Assembly: GCA_964016985.1 (NCBI GenBank)
Contig: OZ024821.1
Location: forward strand, 127,929,555-127,993,554
DNA length: 64,000 nt
From: Anodontia alba
Lineage: Eukaryota > Mollusca > Bivalvia > Lucinida > Lucinidae
Reading direction: 5' to 3'
Made by a program: the position numbers and the translations under genes. Under the pieces are notes generated by a model, which did not search any database, had not been told where the DNA came from, and was given only the letters and a program-made list of their open reading frames with translations. Below, piece after piece: positions 1 through 11,336 of this stretch. Position 1 is the stretch's first letter, and each line of letters opens with the position of its first letter.

Positions 1-120
1 TTTTGTAATTCCACTTACAGTTTATATCCAGAGCACTGAATTATACAGGAGCCAGTTTATGTGCTACATCTTATTACTTGCCACGGGAGTATAATGCCCC
101 GCTTGGCGGAGCTCTTGTTT
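1..120 (+). mobile_element. 3' end of a Helentron-like element, cut by the window edge
   Basis: A small hairpin (CCGC TTG GCGG, 99-109) is followed by AGCTCTTGTT, the same terminus as complete elements elsewhere in the window. The body lies to the left of position 1. Confidence 0.5.
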
Positions 121-351
121 TTCATAAAATATTGAATACCTTAAGACAGTGTATTGTATTTGGTGTTAGATTCAGACTGAGCCAGATGTCAGTGTTTGGG
201 AGATTTTTTTGTGATACTGTGGACATGCTGCTTTGATTGGATAATACATTTGAAATGCTGTGTAGTTATTTGTTAAATGTTAACCCTTAAAGCAACAGTC
301 TTAACAGTAAAAGAGGACATTCCAAAAAAGGTGGGTTTTTTTTCCCTTTAT
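121..351. other. Unassigned AT-rich spacer
   Basis: No gene, tRNA-like box or clear repeat seen, except a possible MITE edge (TTAACCCTTAAAGC) near 281. Confidence 0.5.
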
Positions 352-2618
352 TGTCCCCCGCCTTTTCGAAGAAAAGTGGAGGGACACTGTTTTTGGTTTA
401 CCGTGGCGCGTGGTGCGTGGTGTGTGGCACGTGGCGCGTAGTGCGTGGTTCCGAGTTTTTAGTAGGTACTTTGTCCCCTTAACTCCTCCCACAGTTTCTG
501 TCCGATCCTTTTGAAACTTTACAGATGTATTAAGGATGGTCTGAAGATATGCATGTGGTTTTTTCAGAATCCTGAAATAATTTTTTATCACTTTTTCCGC
601 ATTTTTAACTTAGACATTTTTTGAGTTCTAATATTACAGAAGTCTATAGGGAGTAGGTACCTTGTCCCCTTAACTCCTCCCACAGTTTTTGGCCGATTTT
701 TTTGAAACTTTACATGGGCTTTAAGGATGGCCTGAAGATATGCATGTGGTTTTTTCAGAATCCTGAAATAATTTTTTATTGCTTTTTCCGCATTTATAAC
801 TTAGACATTTTTTTAGTTCTAATACTACAGAAGTGTATAGGGAGCAGGTACCTTGTCCTCTTAACTCCTCCCACAGTTTTTGGCCGATTCTTTTGAAACT
901 TTACAGGTGTTTTAAGGATGGTCTGAAGATGTGCATGTGGTTTTTTCAGAATCCTGAAATTAATTTTTATTACTTTTTAGACATTTTGAACATAGACATT
1001 TTTATGCTCCCCGAAGAATTTCGGGGGAGCATATAGTCGCCGCTTCGTCCGTGCGTCCGTGCGTCCGTGTGTCCGTGCGTCCGTGCGTCCGTGCGTCCGT
1101 CCCGCTCTTGTCCACGCAAATTCTCGGAAACTGCTTGTCGGATTTCAATGAAACTTCATGGGAATATTAAGTATCAAAGGTGGATGCGCATATCACCTGC
1201 GTGTTCTGGTTCGATGATTTTTCCAAGAGTTATTGCCCTTTGATGAGTTCTGCATGAATATATAGGGTACTGTTCGTGTCCACGCGAATTCTCGGAAACT
1301 ACTAGTCGGATTTCATTGAAACTTCATGGGAATATTAAGTATGGAAGGTGGATGTGCATATCACCTGCGTGTTCTGGTTCGATGATTTTTCCAAGAGTTA
1401 TTGCCCTTTGATGAGTTCTGCATGAATATATAGGGTACTGTTCGTGTCCACGCAAATTCTTAGCAAATACTGGCAGAAATTCAACGAAATTTTAATGGAA
1501 TCTTAAGCAGCAATAGGGGATGCGCATATTGTTCAATCTTTCTGGTTAGATGATTTGTCACAGAGTCATGCTACTTTGTTTAAAGCTGCAGTGTAAGGTC
1601 ACTGGCTATTTTTAGAAAAGAATTTGTCAACACTCTAGTGCCTACATTTATTGATGGATTTTGATATAACTTCAAACAAATGTTGGGTATTATAATATCT
1701 TCAGCATGTTTGACATTCAGGGTCCTGGGCTCAAGGTCAAGGTCACTGTGGCTATTTTTAGAAAAAATTTGTTTTTGCTCTAGTGCCTAGATTTATTGAT
1801 GGATTTTAATATAATTTCACAAAAATGTTTTATGTTGCTGATGTTTGTATGACAGTGCCTTCAGGCAAGCTTATCTGTCCACCAACAGGTTTTGTGATAC
1901 TCCATTTTGAAGTACAGTGAGTATACACAGTATACCGCTCTTTATCTAGGATAATGTTTCCTGTTCCGACTATTGCATGTTTGGGGAGCATCCATCGGTT
2001 TCACCGATATTCTTGTTTGAATTCTAATATTACAGAAGCGTATAGGGAGTGGGTACCTTGTCCCCTTAACTCCTCCCACAGTTTTTGGCCGATCCTTTTG
2101 AAACTTTACATGGGCTTTTAGGATGGCCTGAAGATATGCATGTGTTTTTTTCAGAATCCTGAAATAATTTTTTATTACTTTTTCCGCATTTTTAACTTAG
2201 ACATTTTGTCCGATCCTTTTGAAACTTTACAAGGGCTTTTAGGATGGCCTGAAGATATGCATGTGGTTTTTTCAGAATCCTGAAATAATTTTTTACCACT
2301 TTTTCTGCATTTTTAACTTAGACATTTTTTGAGTTCTAATACTACAGAAGCATATAGGGAGTAGGTACCTTGACCCCGTAACTCCTACCACAGTTTTAAG
2401 CCGATCCTTTGAAACTTTACAGGTGCTTTAAGGATGGTCTGAAGATATGCATGTGGTTTTTTTTCAGAATCTTGAAATTATTTTTTATCACTGGTTTCCT
2501 GCTTCAATACTTAGGTAATTGATACAGGACCAGTGGTCCTCTGGTTAACTTTACCATTTTTAACACCTCAAATAAAAATAAGGCGGGGGACATAAATTCC
2601 CCATGGAATTTGCTTGTT
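352..2618 (+). mobile_element. Helentron-like element with 190-bp satellite core
   Basis: Subterminal inverted repeats GTCCCCCGCCTT (353-364) and AAGGCGGGGGAC (2580-2591); 3' hairpin AATTCC CCAT GGAATT (2595-2610) followed by GCTTGTTTT. The core is about five tandem monomers of ~190 bp beginning near 461, 652, 844, 2047 and 2360 (each with CCTTGTCCCCTTAACTCC and TTTGAAACTTTACA), plus one truncated monomer. A second element is inserted at 1004-2016. Matches the HINE/pearl design known in bivalves. No coding capacity. Confidence 0.75.
1004..2016 (+). mobile_element. Nested Helentron-like element, ATGCTCCCC family
   Basis: Begins with hairpin ATGCTCCCCGAA / TTCGGGGGAGCAT (1004-1032), then a CGTCCGTG minisatellite (1042-1105), two ~175-bp core repeats and a degenerate tail carrying two GGTCACTGTGGC-like copies. 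It ends with GGGGAGCAT (1983-1991), hairpin ATCGG TTT CACCGAT and ATTCTTGTT. It splits a monomer of the surrounding element at AGACATTTTT / GAATTCTAATATTAC. Confidence 0.8.
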
Positions 2619-2870
2619 TTATTTATTTTATTTTATTTTTTGGGGGGTGGGGGGGAGTTGGGGGTAGGGATGGGAAAAGGCCTTAGATGATTTTATGTGA
2701 ATAGTTTTCACATGGAATGAATATGATTTGCATAAAATTTCTAGTCTTATTTTCTCTGAAAAATATATATTTTTGGAATGTTGTCTGCTGTACAATTTTG
2801 GTTGGCTCTTTATGGGTTAACATTCAGCAATGAACAAATGTAATTAAAACAAAAATGTCAGCAGTATATG
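2619..2870. other. T- and G-rich spacer with a partial P4 MITE
   Basis: A T-run followed by G-runs at 2630-2670, then a half P4-type MITE (2690-2822) ending in GTTGTCTGCTG and TGGGTTAA. No gene. Confidence 0.5.
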
Positions 2871-3400
2871 AATTTGCATGATGACATTATTGGCAACATG
2901 AATTATGCTGTGTGAAGTATGATATCAGCCATGATGTTTGAATTATGATGTATTTATCAGATATCAGTCATGATGCTTGAATCTTGATGTTGAATCATGA
3001 CAGCCACCTTGATGCATGATAGCCACCTTGATGCTGTATTATGATGTGTGAATTATGATATCATCCATGATGCATGAATCATGACATGTTAATCAGCCTA
3101 AATGCATGAATCATTTGTGAATCATGATATCAGCCATAATGCTTAAATTATGATATGTGTATCATAAGATCGGCCATGGTGCATGAATCAGACATGAATG
3201 ATGAAATCAGCCATAATGCATGAATTATGATGTATAAATCATGTCAGCCATAATGCATGAATTCTGATGTGAATCAGGATATCAGCCATAATGCATGAAT
3301 TATGTGTGAGTCATGATATCAGCCATGATACACGAATCATGACGTGTGAATCATGATATTAACCATGATGCTTGACTCATGATGACAACCATTAAATTCT
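2870..3400. repeat. Degenerate ~35-bp minisatellite rich in GATATCAGCCATGATGC
   Basis: About 14 imperfect units alternating GATATCAGCCATAATGC and ATGAATCATGATGTG. Every unit is stem-forming (CATGAATCATG), and the array is unstable in unit length. Confidence 0.8.
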
Positions 3401-3534
3401 TTGATTATTTCCGTGCTTAGTATGTTAATGAATATCAGATACAGATTCTGTAGTCTGGATGTTGTTGTTCAAATTAGTAATTATGTTTGGATGCTATCTT
3501 TAAATGTTAAGAAGCTTCTGAGTGCTAGATAATG

Positions 3535-3735
3535 TATTAACCCTTAAAAAGGCAAGTAAAATTGTAGCAAAAGAAAGTTTTTTTTTGTTTTTTTTTCAGA
3601 GAAATAAAGACTTGATATTTCATATGAATTTTCTGCTAGGCAGACAACATGAAATGTCAAGCTTTATTTTCTCTAAAAAATAATAATAAAAAAAATTCAA
3701 AATATTGTCTGTTACTGTGAATGACAGTTTAAGGG
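3535..3735. mobile_element. P4 palindromic MITE, diverged
   Basis: Opens TTAACCCTTAAAAAGGC, carries AGACTTGATATTTCATATG with its inverted partner CATGAAATGTCAAGC, and closes with TGTCTGTTACTG and TTAAGGGTA. Confidence 0.65.
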
Positions 3736-4370
3736 TATATTTTAGTTACAATATTTGTTACTTCTGCATAAAAGCATGCTGTGGGTACACATTAGAGTTG
3801 TTATACTGAGGCATTTGTGATGAGTATAGCAGCCTAAGTTCTTGTGCAAATGTAACTAATATAACATAACCCCTAGAGCTCCATTCACAGCAGCAGACAT
3901 CATTCACATTTTTTTAAGAAAATAGTAAACTTCAGTTACAAAAATGTTAACAATACATGCAATACTTTATTTTTCTTTCTTGTCTTCCTACATTGGAGTA
4001 GGACAAGAAGGAATCAGTAAAATGAAAAGTTTAAAAGCACTATTATATGTATGTTGTGTTGTGGGTTTGTTGTAAATGTGCTTATAGTTGTGACACAAAA
4101 CTATTTGTGGTATGTTTGCAATATTGTGATATACATGTATATGTTTAAATGAATACACATTTTGATCCTTGATATGAAAGGTTATTTTGGTTATGAAAGG
4201 TGTATTTTGGTCATGAAAGGTGTATTTTGCACTTTGTGAACTGTGAACAGGGATCAGCCTGCATACTTCTGCAGTCTGGTAGGAAAGGATCTTTAATGTT
4301 CCCTTGCTGAATCATTGGATATTATAAAATAGCTGCTGAAAAGTTGATACTTTGATTGTCTTATTTACCA
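3736..4370. other. Spacer without recognised features
   Basis: AT-rich; a short direct repeat around 4180-4230 (GGTCATGAAAGGTGTATTTTG). No gene or SINE seen. Confidence 0.5.
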
Positions 4371-4440
4371 TAAATATTCAGACAGACATGCCAGAGCAAA
4401 CAGTGTAGGTCTACACTGTTTGCCACTCAGCACTGTTAGA
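4371..4440. mobile_element. P2 hairpin remnant with minimal loop
   Basis: GCAAACAGTGTAG directly abuts its complement (4396-4423): the P2 stem with its inner half lost. Confidence 0.65.
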
Positions 4441-4475
4441 CACATCATGATGTAGTCAAATGAACTGTTTCAAAT

Positions 4476-4776
4476 GGCCTCGGTGGCTCAGTTGGATGCG
4501 CCGTCCGACTGGAGACCAGGAGGTCGCGGGTTCAACCCCCGCCGAGGTCGGCAACATTCTTTCGTGGAGATTGATCATGAAATATTTTCTACAGTCATTC
4601 TCTCCCTTCTGCTGATTCAAGAAGGGCAGTTGTCAGTTTCTGGCGAAAGAATGTGCACAATACTGATTAACCGCTTAGAAGACTAAGCCTGCCCAGTAAA
4701 CGTGTGGTTAGGTAAACTGACCGCACTCGACATGACCCGATCGAGTTGACTGGGCCGTAAAACCTCAACACACACA
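4476..4776 (+). mobile_element. SINE-1, full length, tRNA-derived
   Basis: Head folds as a tRNA: acceptor GGCCTCG with CGAGGTC, A box GGCTCAGTTGG, perfect T arm GCGGG TTCAACC CCCGC. Body then tail GGGCCGTAAAACCTCAACAC. Flanked by a perfect 13-bp target duplication AACTGTTTCAAAT (4463-4475 and 4777-4789). Confidence 0.93.
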
Positions 4777-4796
4777 AACTGTTTCAAATTTCTGAA

Positions 4797-4990
4797 CTAA
4801 CACTTTGCATGCTGGGTAAAATTTACAGCAGACATTTTGAAATATTTTTTCTTATTTTTCCTAGGAAATAAGATCTGACACTCCTAAGGAGACAATTTGC
4901 ATGAAGTGTCAGATCTTATTTTCTAGGAAAAATAATAATATCACCAGTTTGTCGTCTGCTGAATTTACCCATAGCATGGTAAGTGTTAAT
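4797..4990. mobile_element. P4 palindromic MITE
   Basis: TTTGCATGCTGGGTAAAATT start; arms AATAAGATCTGACACT and complement about a short central loop; ends GCATGGTAAGTGTTAA. Confidence 0.8.
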
Positions 4991-5007
4991 ATTGTTCAAA
5001 TATGCAA

Positions 5008-5216
5008 TTAACACTTTGCAAGCTAAGTATAATTTTCAGCAGGTTTTGAAATATTTTTCTCATTTTTCCTAGAAAGTAGGATTTGACACTTTATGCAAAT
5101 CGTCTCCTAAAGAGACAATTTGCATGAAGTGTCAGATCCTATTTTCTAGGAAAAATAAGAAAAATATCACCAATTTGTCGTCTGCTGAATCTGCCCATAG
5201 TGTGTTAAGTGTTAAT
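5008..5216. mobile_element. P4 palindromic MITE, second copy in near tandem
   Basis: Same design as its neighbour 20 bp away: TTAACACTTTGCAAGC start, central GACGA-like loop replaced by CGTCTCCTAAAGAGACAATT, end GTGTGTTAAGTGTTAA. Confidence 0.8.
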
Positions 5217-5350
5217 ATTGTTCAGATTTTAGAATATGTATGGTAAAGAGTTGAGGTCTAAATAATTAGCAGAAATATGGTCTACTGCATGAATATGCAA
5301 GCTGACCTTGACCTTTGCTGTTCATATAATGCTCCTTCCTTTCATGATGT

Positions 5351-5887
5351 GGTTTACCATAAATACCCTAGATATCCATTCAGATGCCTTAACTCCTTAC
5401 CTTACTTCGCCTAAATGCCTGCCTTGGTGGCACGGTTGGATGTGCATCCCACTGGTGATAAGGAGGTTGCGGGTTTGACCCCGGCCAGGTTGGCAATTCT
5501 TTCATGGAGATTGATCATGAAATATTTTTTACAGTCATTCTCTCCCTTCTGCTGATTCAAGAAGGGCAGTTGTCAGTTTCTGATGAGAGAATATGCAAAA
5601 ATACCGGTTAGCCACTTAGAGGACTAAGCATGCCCAGTAAAAGTGTGATTAGGTAAACTGACTGCGCTTGACATGACCCCATTGGGCTGACTAGGCTGTA
5701 AAACCTCAATACAAGCAAACAAATACTTTGCCTAAATTTGAATAAATTCATTTGGCTACCTGATGATGTGTCTGAAAAAAGTTGAGTGGCAAACAGTGTA
5801 GATCCTAATCAGATGCACCATTTCTGGGGCATCTCATCTGGATCTGCTCTGTTTGCTCAGGCTTGTATGTCTGAATACTTAGGGTTA
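5351..5887. mobile_element. P2a MITE interrupted by a SINE
   Basis: Left part 5351-5416 (ACCATAAATACCC, TTAACTCCTTACC) and right part 5724-5887 (GAGTGGCAAACAGTGTAG hairpin, CTGAATACTTAGGGTTAA) join into one P2a element once the SINE at 5417-5723 is removed. Confidence 0.75.
5417..5723 (+). mobile_element. SINE-1, diverged copy
   Basis: Head GCCTTGGTGGCACGGTTGG is mutated in the A box; body and tail as in the copy at 4476. Target duplication of 14 bp with one mismatch (TACTTCGCCTAAAT at 5403, TACTTTGCCTAAAT at 5724). Confidence 0.88.
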
Positions 5888-6044
5888 ATGCCGGATATAT
5901 GGGATTGTATATGAGATTTATCATTCATTATCGTTCATTTATTATGAAGCTGGAACAGTGATATTTAGATGGAGTGTCTTGGAGATGAGGCCCACTACAT
6001 TAAAACTGGTAATTTTTTCATATGTACTATATTTACAAGTATTT

Positions 6045-6140
6045 GGACAGACAGGGCTAAGGAAATGGTATAGATCCAGATCAGAAGCTGCAGAATGTGG
6101 CATCTGACTAGGGTCTTCACTGTTTACCACTTATCCAGCA
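6045..6140. mobile_element. P2 hairpin, diverged
   Basis: TATAGATCCAGATCAGAAGC pairs imperfectly with GCATCTGACTAGGGTCTTC. Confidence 0.55.
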
Positions 6141-6146
6141 ATTTTT

Positions 6147-6866
6147 AGCTCACCTAAGCACGAAGTGCTCAAGGGGAGCTATTGTGATCACCCTGTATCA
6201 GTCGTCCATCTGAGCATTGTGCGTCTCCCATCATCAATAATTTGTTTGAATGACATCTCCTCAAACTACTGAACCAATTTCCACTAAACGTCACAAAATG
6301 TTTCATTCATGGCCCCTTGCCAAAATTACTGAAATGACTCCACTCAGCTGAACAAGACGGCTGCCAGAGATAAAAATAGAAAAATCTTTAAACAACATCT
6401 CTGCCTAGGCCTGTGGCCTGATTTCAAAATAATTTCACTGAAATGTTCCTCTTACACTCCTTTTCCAGAATTGCTAAAATGGTTTTGCTCTGCTGAACAA
6501 AATGGTCACCAGAAGTAAAAATAAAAAAAAACAACAACTTTAAACGACATCTCCTAGGCCAGTGGCTAGATTTCAAAATATTTTCACAAATGTTCCCCTT
6601 ACACCCCTTTATCAAAATTGCTGAAATGGTTCCCCTCGGCTGAACAAAATGGCCACCAGAGCCAAAAATAGAAAAATCTTTTAAGAGCATCTCCTCCTAG
6701 GTCAGTGGCCCAATTTCAAAATTATTTAACGGAAATGTTCTCTTGTGCTCTTATACCTAAATTAGTGAAATGATTTCATGTGTTTGAAGAAGATGGCCAA
6801 CAGAGCTAAAAATAGAAAAATCTTTTAAATAACATCACCTCCTAGACCAGTGGCCTGATTTAAAAG
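6147..6866 (+). mobile_element. Helentron-like element, GCTCACCTGAGC family, 3' truncated
   Basis: 5' end AGCTCACCTAAGCACGAAG with hairpin, TGTGATCACC and CGTCCATC remnant, then about five ~125-bp monomers (CATCTCCTCCTAGGCCAGTG, GAACAAAATGGCCACCAGAG). Its monomer is the reverse complement of the one in the 20.3-20.8 kb element. The end is replaced by a SINE-2 fragment. Confidence 0.7.
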
Positions 6867-7008
6867 ACCGAAGTACCCAGAGAAAAACCACCTGATCTTC
6901 TGTTGCAGAACTTGGCATTCATGTGTGACCCAAGGACTGGAACCAGCAATGTTGAGAGACCTAATATTTTTGTCAGGACTCTTAACCCTTACACTATGGA
7001 GGCCTGTC
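6867..7008 (-). mobile_element. SINE-2 fragment
   Basis: Retains CCCAGAGAAAAACCACCTGA, CATGTGTGACCCAAG and the terminal ACTATGGAGGCC of the SINE-2 head; the poly(T) side is missing. Confidence 0.6.
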
Positions 7009-7010
7009 CT

Positions 7011-7145
7011 GGGCCCAGTTGTTCAAAGCTAACGATGTCGTTAGTTAACAATTCATTAAAATTTACATCGAGTGATACGCAAATATGCTGAAATTTTTTG
7101 CTGAAAAAATGTGCGTAGCTTTTGCAGTGCTTTTGCAAAATTAGA
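7011..7145 (+). mobile_element. Half of a P1 palindrome
   Basis: GGGCCCAGTTGTTCAAAGC start through AGCTTTTGCAGTGC, then the second arm is lost. Shows that P1 can be cut at its symmetry axis. Confidence 0.7.
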
Positions 7146-7559
7146 TCAGCCAACAGACAGAAATCAAACTACAGCCAGAATAAAGATATCAAAAGTTTGC
7201 CCCATCAATGAAAGGTATCTTCAGACTATTGAACCAAGAACATTTTGTTAGCCTATGTACCCAAGCAGCATTACTAAGCTCTTTCACTGCCTGCATAAGG
7301 TACCTGTTCAAACAGCAACATTTCTCAAGCCAGTGACACCATCACTTCCACATGCCATCTTGAGCTCAGGTGAGTGATCCAGGGCAGTCATGGCCCTCTT
7401 GTTTAGAAACAGGGATTTTATAAGAATAGTAAGGAGTAAAGGTGTCAGAACACTCATCTTCCAGAAAATTGTTTTTTGCCTGTGAATAAACAAAAATATA
7501 TTTGTAAGGACAATCGGGAGCTGAATTTTACTTAGTCCTTTGTATATGTAATTCAAGTA

Positions 7560-7790
7560 TATTAACCCATTGTATACTGAATAAACTCTCCCACACTATA
7601 TATTGGAAGACTCCAATTTCAATTTTAGGCACGTCCAGTTATGAGATTTACATATTCCTAGAGAAAAATGGCTGAAAAATTTGCAAACAGTGGCGACCCT
7701 GATCAGACGCTGCGTTCTGCGGCATCTGATCTGGGTCCGCACTGTTTGCCAATTACCCTTTTACGGATCTCCCGACTACAATGGGTTAAT
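7560..7790. mobile_element. P2b MITE
   Basis: Flank ACTGAATAAACTCTCCCACA and CCTAGAGAAAAATGGCT, then hairpin GCAAACAGTGGCGACCCTGA / complement (7682-7751). A sister copy lies at 63040-63245. Confidence 0.75.
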
Positions 7791-7970
7791 GCTTAGTATG
7801 ATGGGTAAAAATTGGAGAAGACAACATTTTGAAAAATTCTTATTTTTCCAAGAAAATGGGCTTTGGCATTTCATGCAACTTGCATGAAATGCGAAAGCCA
7901 ATTTCTGGAAAAATAAAAAATATTATGTGTTTGTAGTGTCCTGAATTTGCCCAGGGAGTGGTAAAGGTTA
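7785..7970. mobile_element. P4 palindromic MITE
   Basis: Palindrome centred near 7878: CATTTCATGCAACTTGCATG; arms with TTCCAAGAAAATGGGCTTTG and complement. Confidence 0.75.
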
Positions 7971-8229
7971 ATGTATAATTAGTGTGCATAGTTCATCAAT
8001 CCAGATATGATACTTATACAACCAAGGTGCAATGTGGGAAAATGTATCTTTATGTGTATCCAGTAAAGACTTGGATCAGCCTGCCCATCCCTACACTCTG
8101 GTCAGTCATTTTTATCCCCTTAAAGATGCCTTGAATTCTTGGCTTTTTTGAGTGCTCAGTAAAGTTGGTGTGCAGGCTGGCCTGTGTCTTCCATGGGTAC
8201 ACATCATAAAGTACCAATTCTCATGTCGC

Positions 8230-8500
8230 AACTCAAATGTATTGATTTTCTGAGCCAGCACACGACAAACCTATAATAAGACCTGTGTGACCAGCAAAGA
8301 CTCGGATCAGCCTGTACATCCACCCAGTATGGCAGGGGTTCTCTTTTAACCATATTTGGATAGCCTGGAGACTGTAGAAGGCACGTGCAATCAGCAAAGA
8401 CTGATCAGACTGCACGGATGTGCAGACTGATCTGAGTCTTCATTGGTCACTCAAGTCTTGTTGTAGGTTTTATCATGCGCTGGTTCTTATTTTTCCATGA
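8230..8500. mobile_element. P7 repeat, paired copies
   Basis: ACTGATCAGACTGCACGGAT / GTGCAGACTGATCTGAGTCT hairpin flanked by two inverted copies of GTAGGTTTTATCATGCGCTG. Same as the copy at 60650-60903. Confidence 0.7.
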
Positions 8501-8706
8501 AGATGTGGGTTCTTGTTAAAATTGCTTCTTTAGGTATTTCTAATCGCTACCCATGTTTTCATGGAGAAATAAGAAAAGTATAGATCTTGATAGCTTCTTA
8601 CCTGGCTGTCTATGTGTGTGTATATAAAATATAATCATGTGGTTGGTTAATTCTGTAAATATAAGCTGCCTATGAATAGGACCCATATAAACCAGTGTAT
8701 GTATAA

Positions 8707-8935
8707 ATTTTAACCCTTAAAGTGTTAATCACAACTGCAGCAGATGACATTTTGATTATTTGTTTTCTTGTATTTATATTTTTCAGAGAAAATAAGGCTT
8801 GATATTTATGTGAATTGTCTGCATAGCAGACAATTCACATGAAATGTCAAGTCTTATTTTCTCTGAAAAACAGTAAAAAAAATGTTTTAGTATTGTCATC
8901 TGCTACAATTGGGCTTTGTGCTTTTAGGGTTAAGC
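8707..8935. mobile_element. P4 palindromic MITE (CAGAGAAAATAAGGC subtype)
   Basis: TTAACCCTTAAAGTGTTAAT start, arms AGAGAAAATAAGGCTTGA and complement around CTGCATAGCAG, end TTTTAGGGTTAA. Confidence 0.8.
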
Positions 8936-9199
8936 TTGTAAAAGAATGCTATTGTTGAATGGTAGAAAAGAAAAAGATACAATATTTTCATGCATTGAAA
9001 ATATGGGTGAAACATGTCTGTATGGCGTAATGTCAGATTAATGATGAACTATGTGGGATTTTTTTTCGTTCTCAAATGCACAAAAATTGCAGGCATAGAT
9101 CAGTCTGCATGTCCATGCCATCTGGTCAGGGTCTTCAAAGATTTAATTTCATTGTGAATAAACTACCAAGTATAAATTAGTATGATCAGCCACACATAT

Positions 9200-9370
9200 A
9201 ATTAACTCCTTGCATTCTAAGTCAGAATATCAGCAGATGATATTTTTTTTCAGGAAAATGTTTTTCTCAGAAAATAGATTGATATTTCATGCAAATAGTT
9301 TCTTCTGTTTTCTGGAGAAAAAATAAATGTTCCTCAGTTGTTGTGTGCTAAGTTCATAATATTCTTTGTT
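9200..9370. mobile_element. P4 MITE, truncated
   Basis: Left arm TTAACTCCTTGCATTC and CAGCAGATGATATT, partial right arm ending GTTGTGTGCTAAG. Confidence 0.55.
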
Positions 9371-9689
9371 TGCTGTCTGCTATGTTCTTCACTATATGAA
9401 AAGTTCTAAGCCCTTTAGATCAAGACACACATAGTGCAGTGTAGATCCTGATGAGAAAGCTCATTATGAGCCATCGTATCAGGATCTTCATTGTTTGCCA
9501 TTCCTACTGAGAGAAAACCAGCATTTTTTGTAACAACAGTGAAGACCCAGTCAGGGATATTGTAGAATAATATGGCAAATAACAAGGATCCTGACCAGAC
9601 TGCACAGATATCCTAGGCTGGTCTGAAGCTTGAAGGGGGAGAAAATATCTAGTTTCCAACAACAAATATGTTTCTTTGCAAAAATCTTC

Positions 9690-9775
9690 AGACGTGTGCC
9701 CAGTAAAGATTCAGATCAGCCTGCACCTACATGCAGTCTGATCAGAATCTTCACTGGGCTGATTTTGGATAGCCA
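9690..9775. mobile_element. P7 repeat
   Basis: CAGTAAAGATTCAGATCAGC / ATCAGAATCTTCACTGGGC hairpin. Confidence 0.6.
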
Positions 9776-9902
9776 AGCATGCAAAGTTTCTTCATGCGAA
9801 CAATGACTACTTTGATGATAATGCCATGTGGTCAGATGCATGTTGGTAAAATAAAGCACCTGTGAAGAATAGCTAAAATAAATTACCTGCAAAAATAACC
9901 TG

Positions 9903-10142
9903 GCCCCCGAGATTATAAAACTTTTTTCATGCTCAGCTCAGCTGAGCATGAAATTTTCTCAGGTAATAATTTTGAAAATGCCAACAATATTTGGCATTCT
10001 TGTATTAATTAACAGAGAAATTTTCATGCTTAGCTAAATTGTATGTTTAGAAAGAATTTGCAATTTTTAGTAATTTGAGATTTATTAGCAGACAAATTTC
10101 ATGATCAGCGGAGTTGAGCATCAAAAAAGTTTTGTAACCGCT
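9903..10142. mobile_element. P6 palindromic MITE
   Basis: Outer arms CCCCCGAGATTATAAAACTT with TCATGCTCAGCTCAGCTGAG; inner palindrome AATGCCAACAATATTTGGCATT. Two further copies at 43.9 and 44.7 kb. Confidence 0.8.
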
Positions 10143-10475
10143 GGACCAGATTTACAGCAAGGGCCTTGACTCTACATATGGTATACAGTAAGTGTCCTAA
10201 AATTGTGAACTCTTTATTCAGTATTTTTTGGCTTAAATTTTGCTTTTTATGCAGTTGCTCTTAAAATATTTAGTGGAAATGCAAACAGTGTATTTACCCA
10301 AGATCAGCCTGCTCTGTCATTCTGTAGATGGACTTCATCAAGCATAGTAGGACATCTATACATGCCATGATGACATGTCCCAGTATGACTGTACAGGCTG
10401 ATTTTGGTCTTTCCCCTTTGTATATGGGATATTATTGATTTTTCCCTACCAGTCTAATATGAGCCACAATGTTGG
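10143..10475. other. Spacer with faint repeat remnants
   Basis: No gene; a weak P7-like CAGCCTG around 10303 and 10396. Confidence 0.4.
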
Positions 10476-10479
10476 AAAT

Positions 10480-10680
10480 CTTACCTTAAGATGTGTATAC
10501 CAAATGAGGACTCCAGTCAGCTTGCACATCCACTCATTCTGATCTGATTGTCTTTGTTGTTTGTATGAAGACACTTTACATCCTTGGCTGTCCAAAATGT
10601 GCCCAGTGATGATTCTGATCAGACTGCAAAAGCACCGGCTGGTCTGAATCTTCACTAGGCGCACATGTCTGAAGGTACGT
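10480..10680. mobile_element. P7 repeat
   Basis: GTGCCCAGTGATGATTCTGA / GGTCTGAATCTTCACTAGGC hairpin at the right side, CCAGTCAGCTTGCACATCCA on the left. Confidence 0.55.
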
Positions 10681-10789
10681 TTTCTGACGTTTCAGTTCAA
10701 TATGGTTTTTAAATAATTATGTGTAGATGCACTTATCTTTTAGTGTGCTGTAGGTGGCAGATGAGTAAAACCTTTTTCTTATTTTTTAC

Positions 10790-11103
10790 ATACTGTATTT
10801 ACCTTAAATATTCACACACTTTAACTTCTTACAAATACTTGTCCTAACTTCTTACCATACTTCTCCTAGAAATTGAGCATGTCCATTTTACTTACCTGTT
10901 GGTGTATCTAAAAATGTCTGAACAGGGTCTACACTGTCTACACTGATTTTTTAAAATCTTCTGGACAAGTGGCAGACAGTGTAGACCCAGTTCAGTAAAC
11001 TCATTCTGTTGGGTCAGACAACACATTCTGTGATGTCAGATCAGGGTCTGCTTGGTTTACTCAGGCATGTCTATCTCAATACTTAGGGTAAATACTGTAG
11101 TAA
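10790..11103. mobile_element. P2a MITE
   Basis: TACTGTATTTACCTTAAATA start and TACTTAGGGTAAATACTGTA end are inverted; centre carries GGCAGACAGTGTAGACCC, with an internal duplication of CAACACATTCTGTG-type loop. Confidence 0.7.
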
Positions 11104-11336
11104 TTTTCCTCAGAAAAAAGGCTTGGAATTTCATTTCTAGCATTCAGATTGTCTCTTACTTGATTAAAATTCATTGCAAGCTCTGTTCTGGTGGAAAGGA
11201 AGAAACATGTTTCACTTTTTATTTGCTATTTTTTTCCTGCAGCAAGCTAAATATCAACATACAACTATAACAGTCATAAGCTTTGGTATAAAAGTATTAT
11301 AATCTTCTGAGAAGACCTTTTTTCTGTTTGTATCTT

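Noticed and set aside
4476..4550. tRNA gene candidate
   Set aside because: A and B boxes and two stems are present, but the anticodon stem pairs poorly and the unit is followed by a 230-bp body and bounded by target duplications: a SINE.
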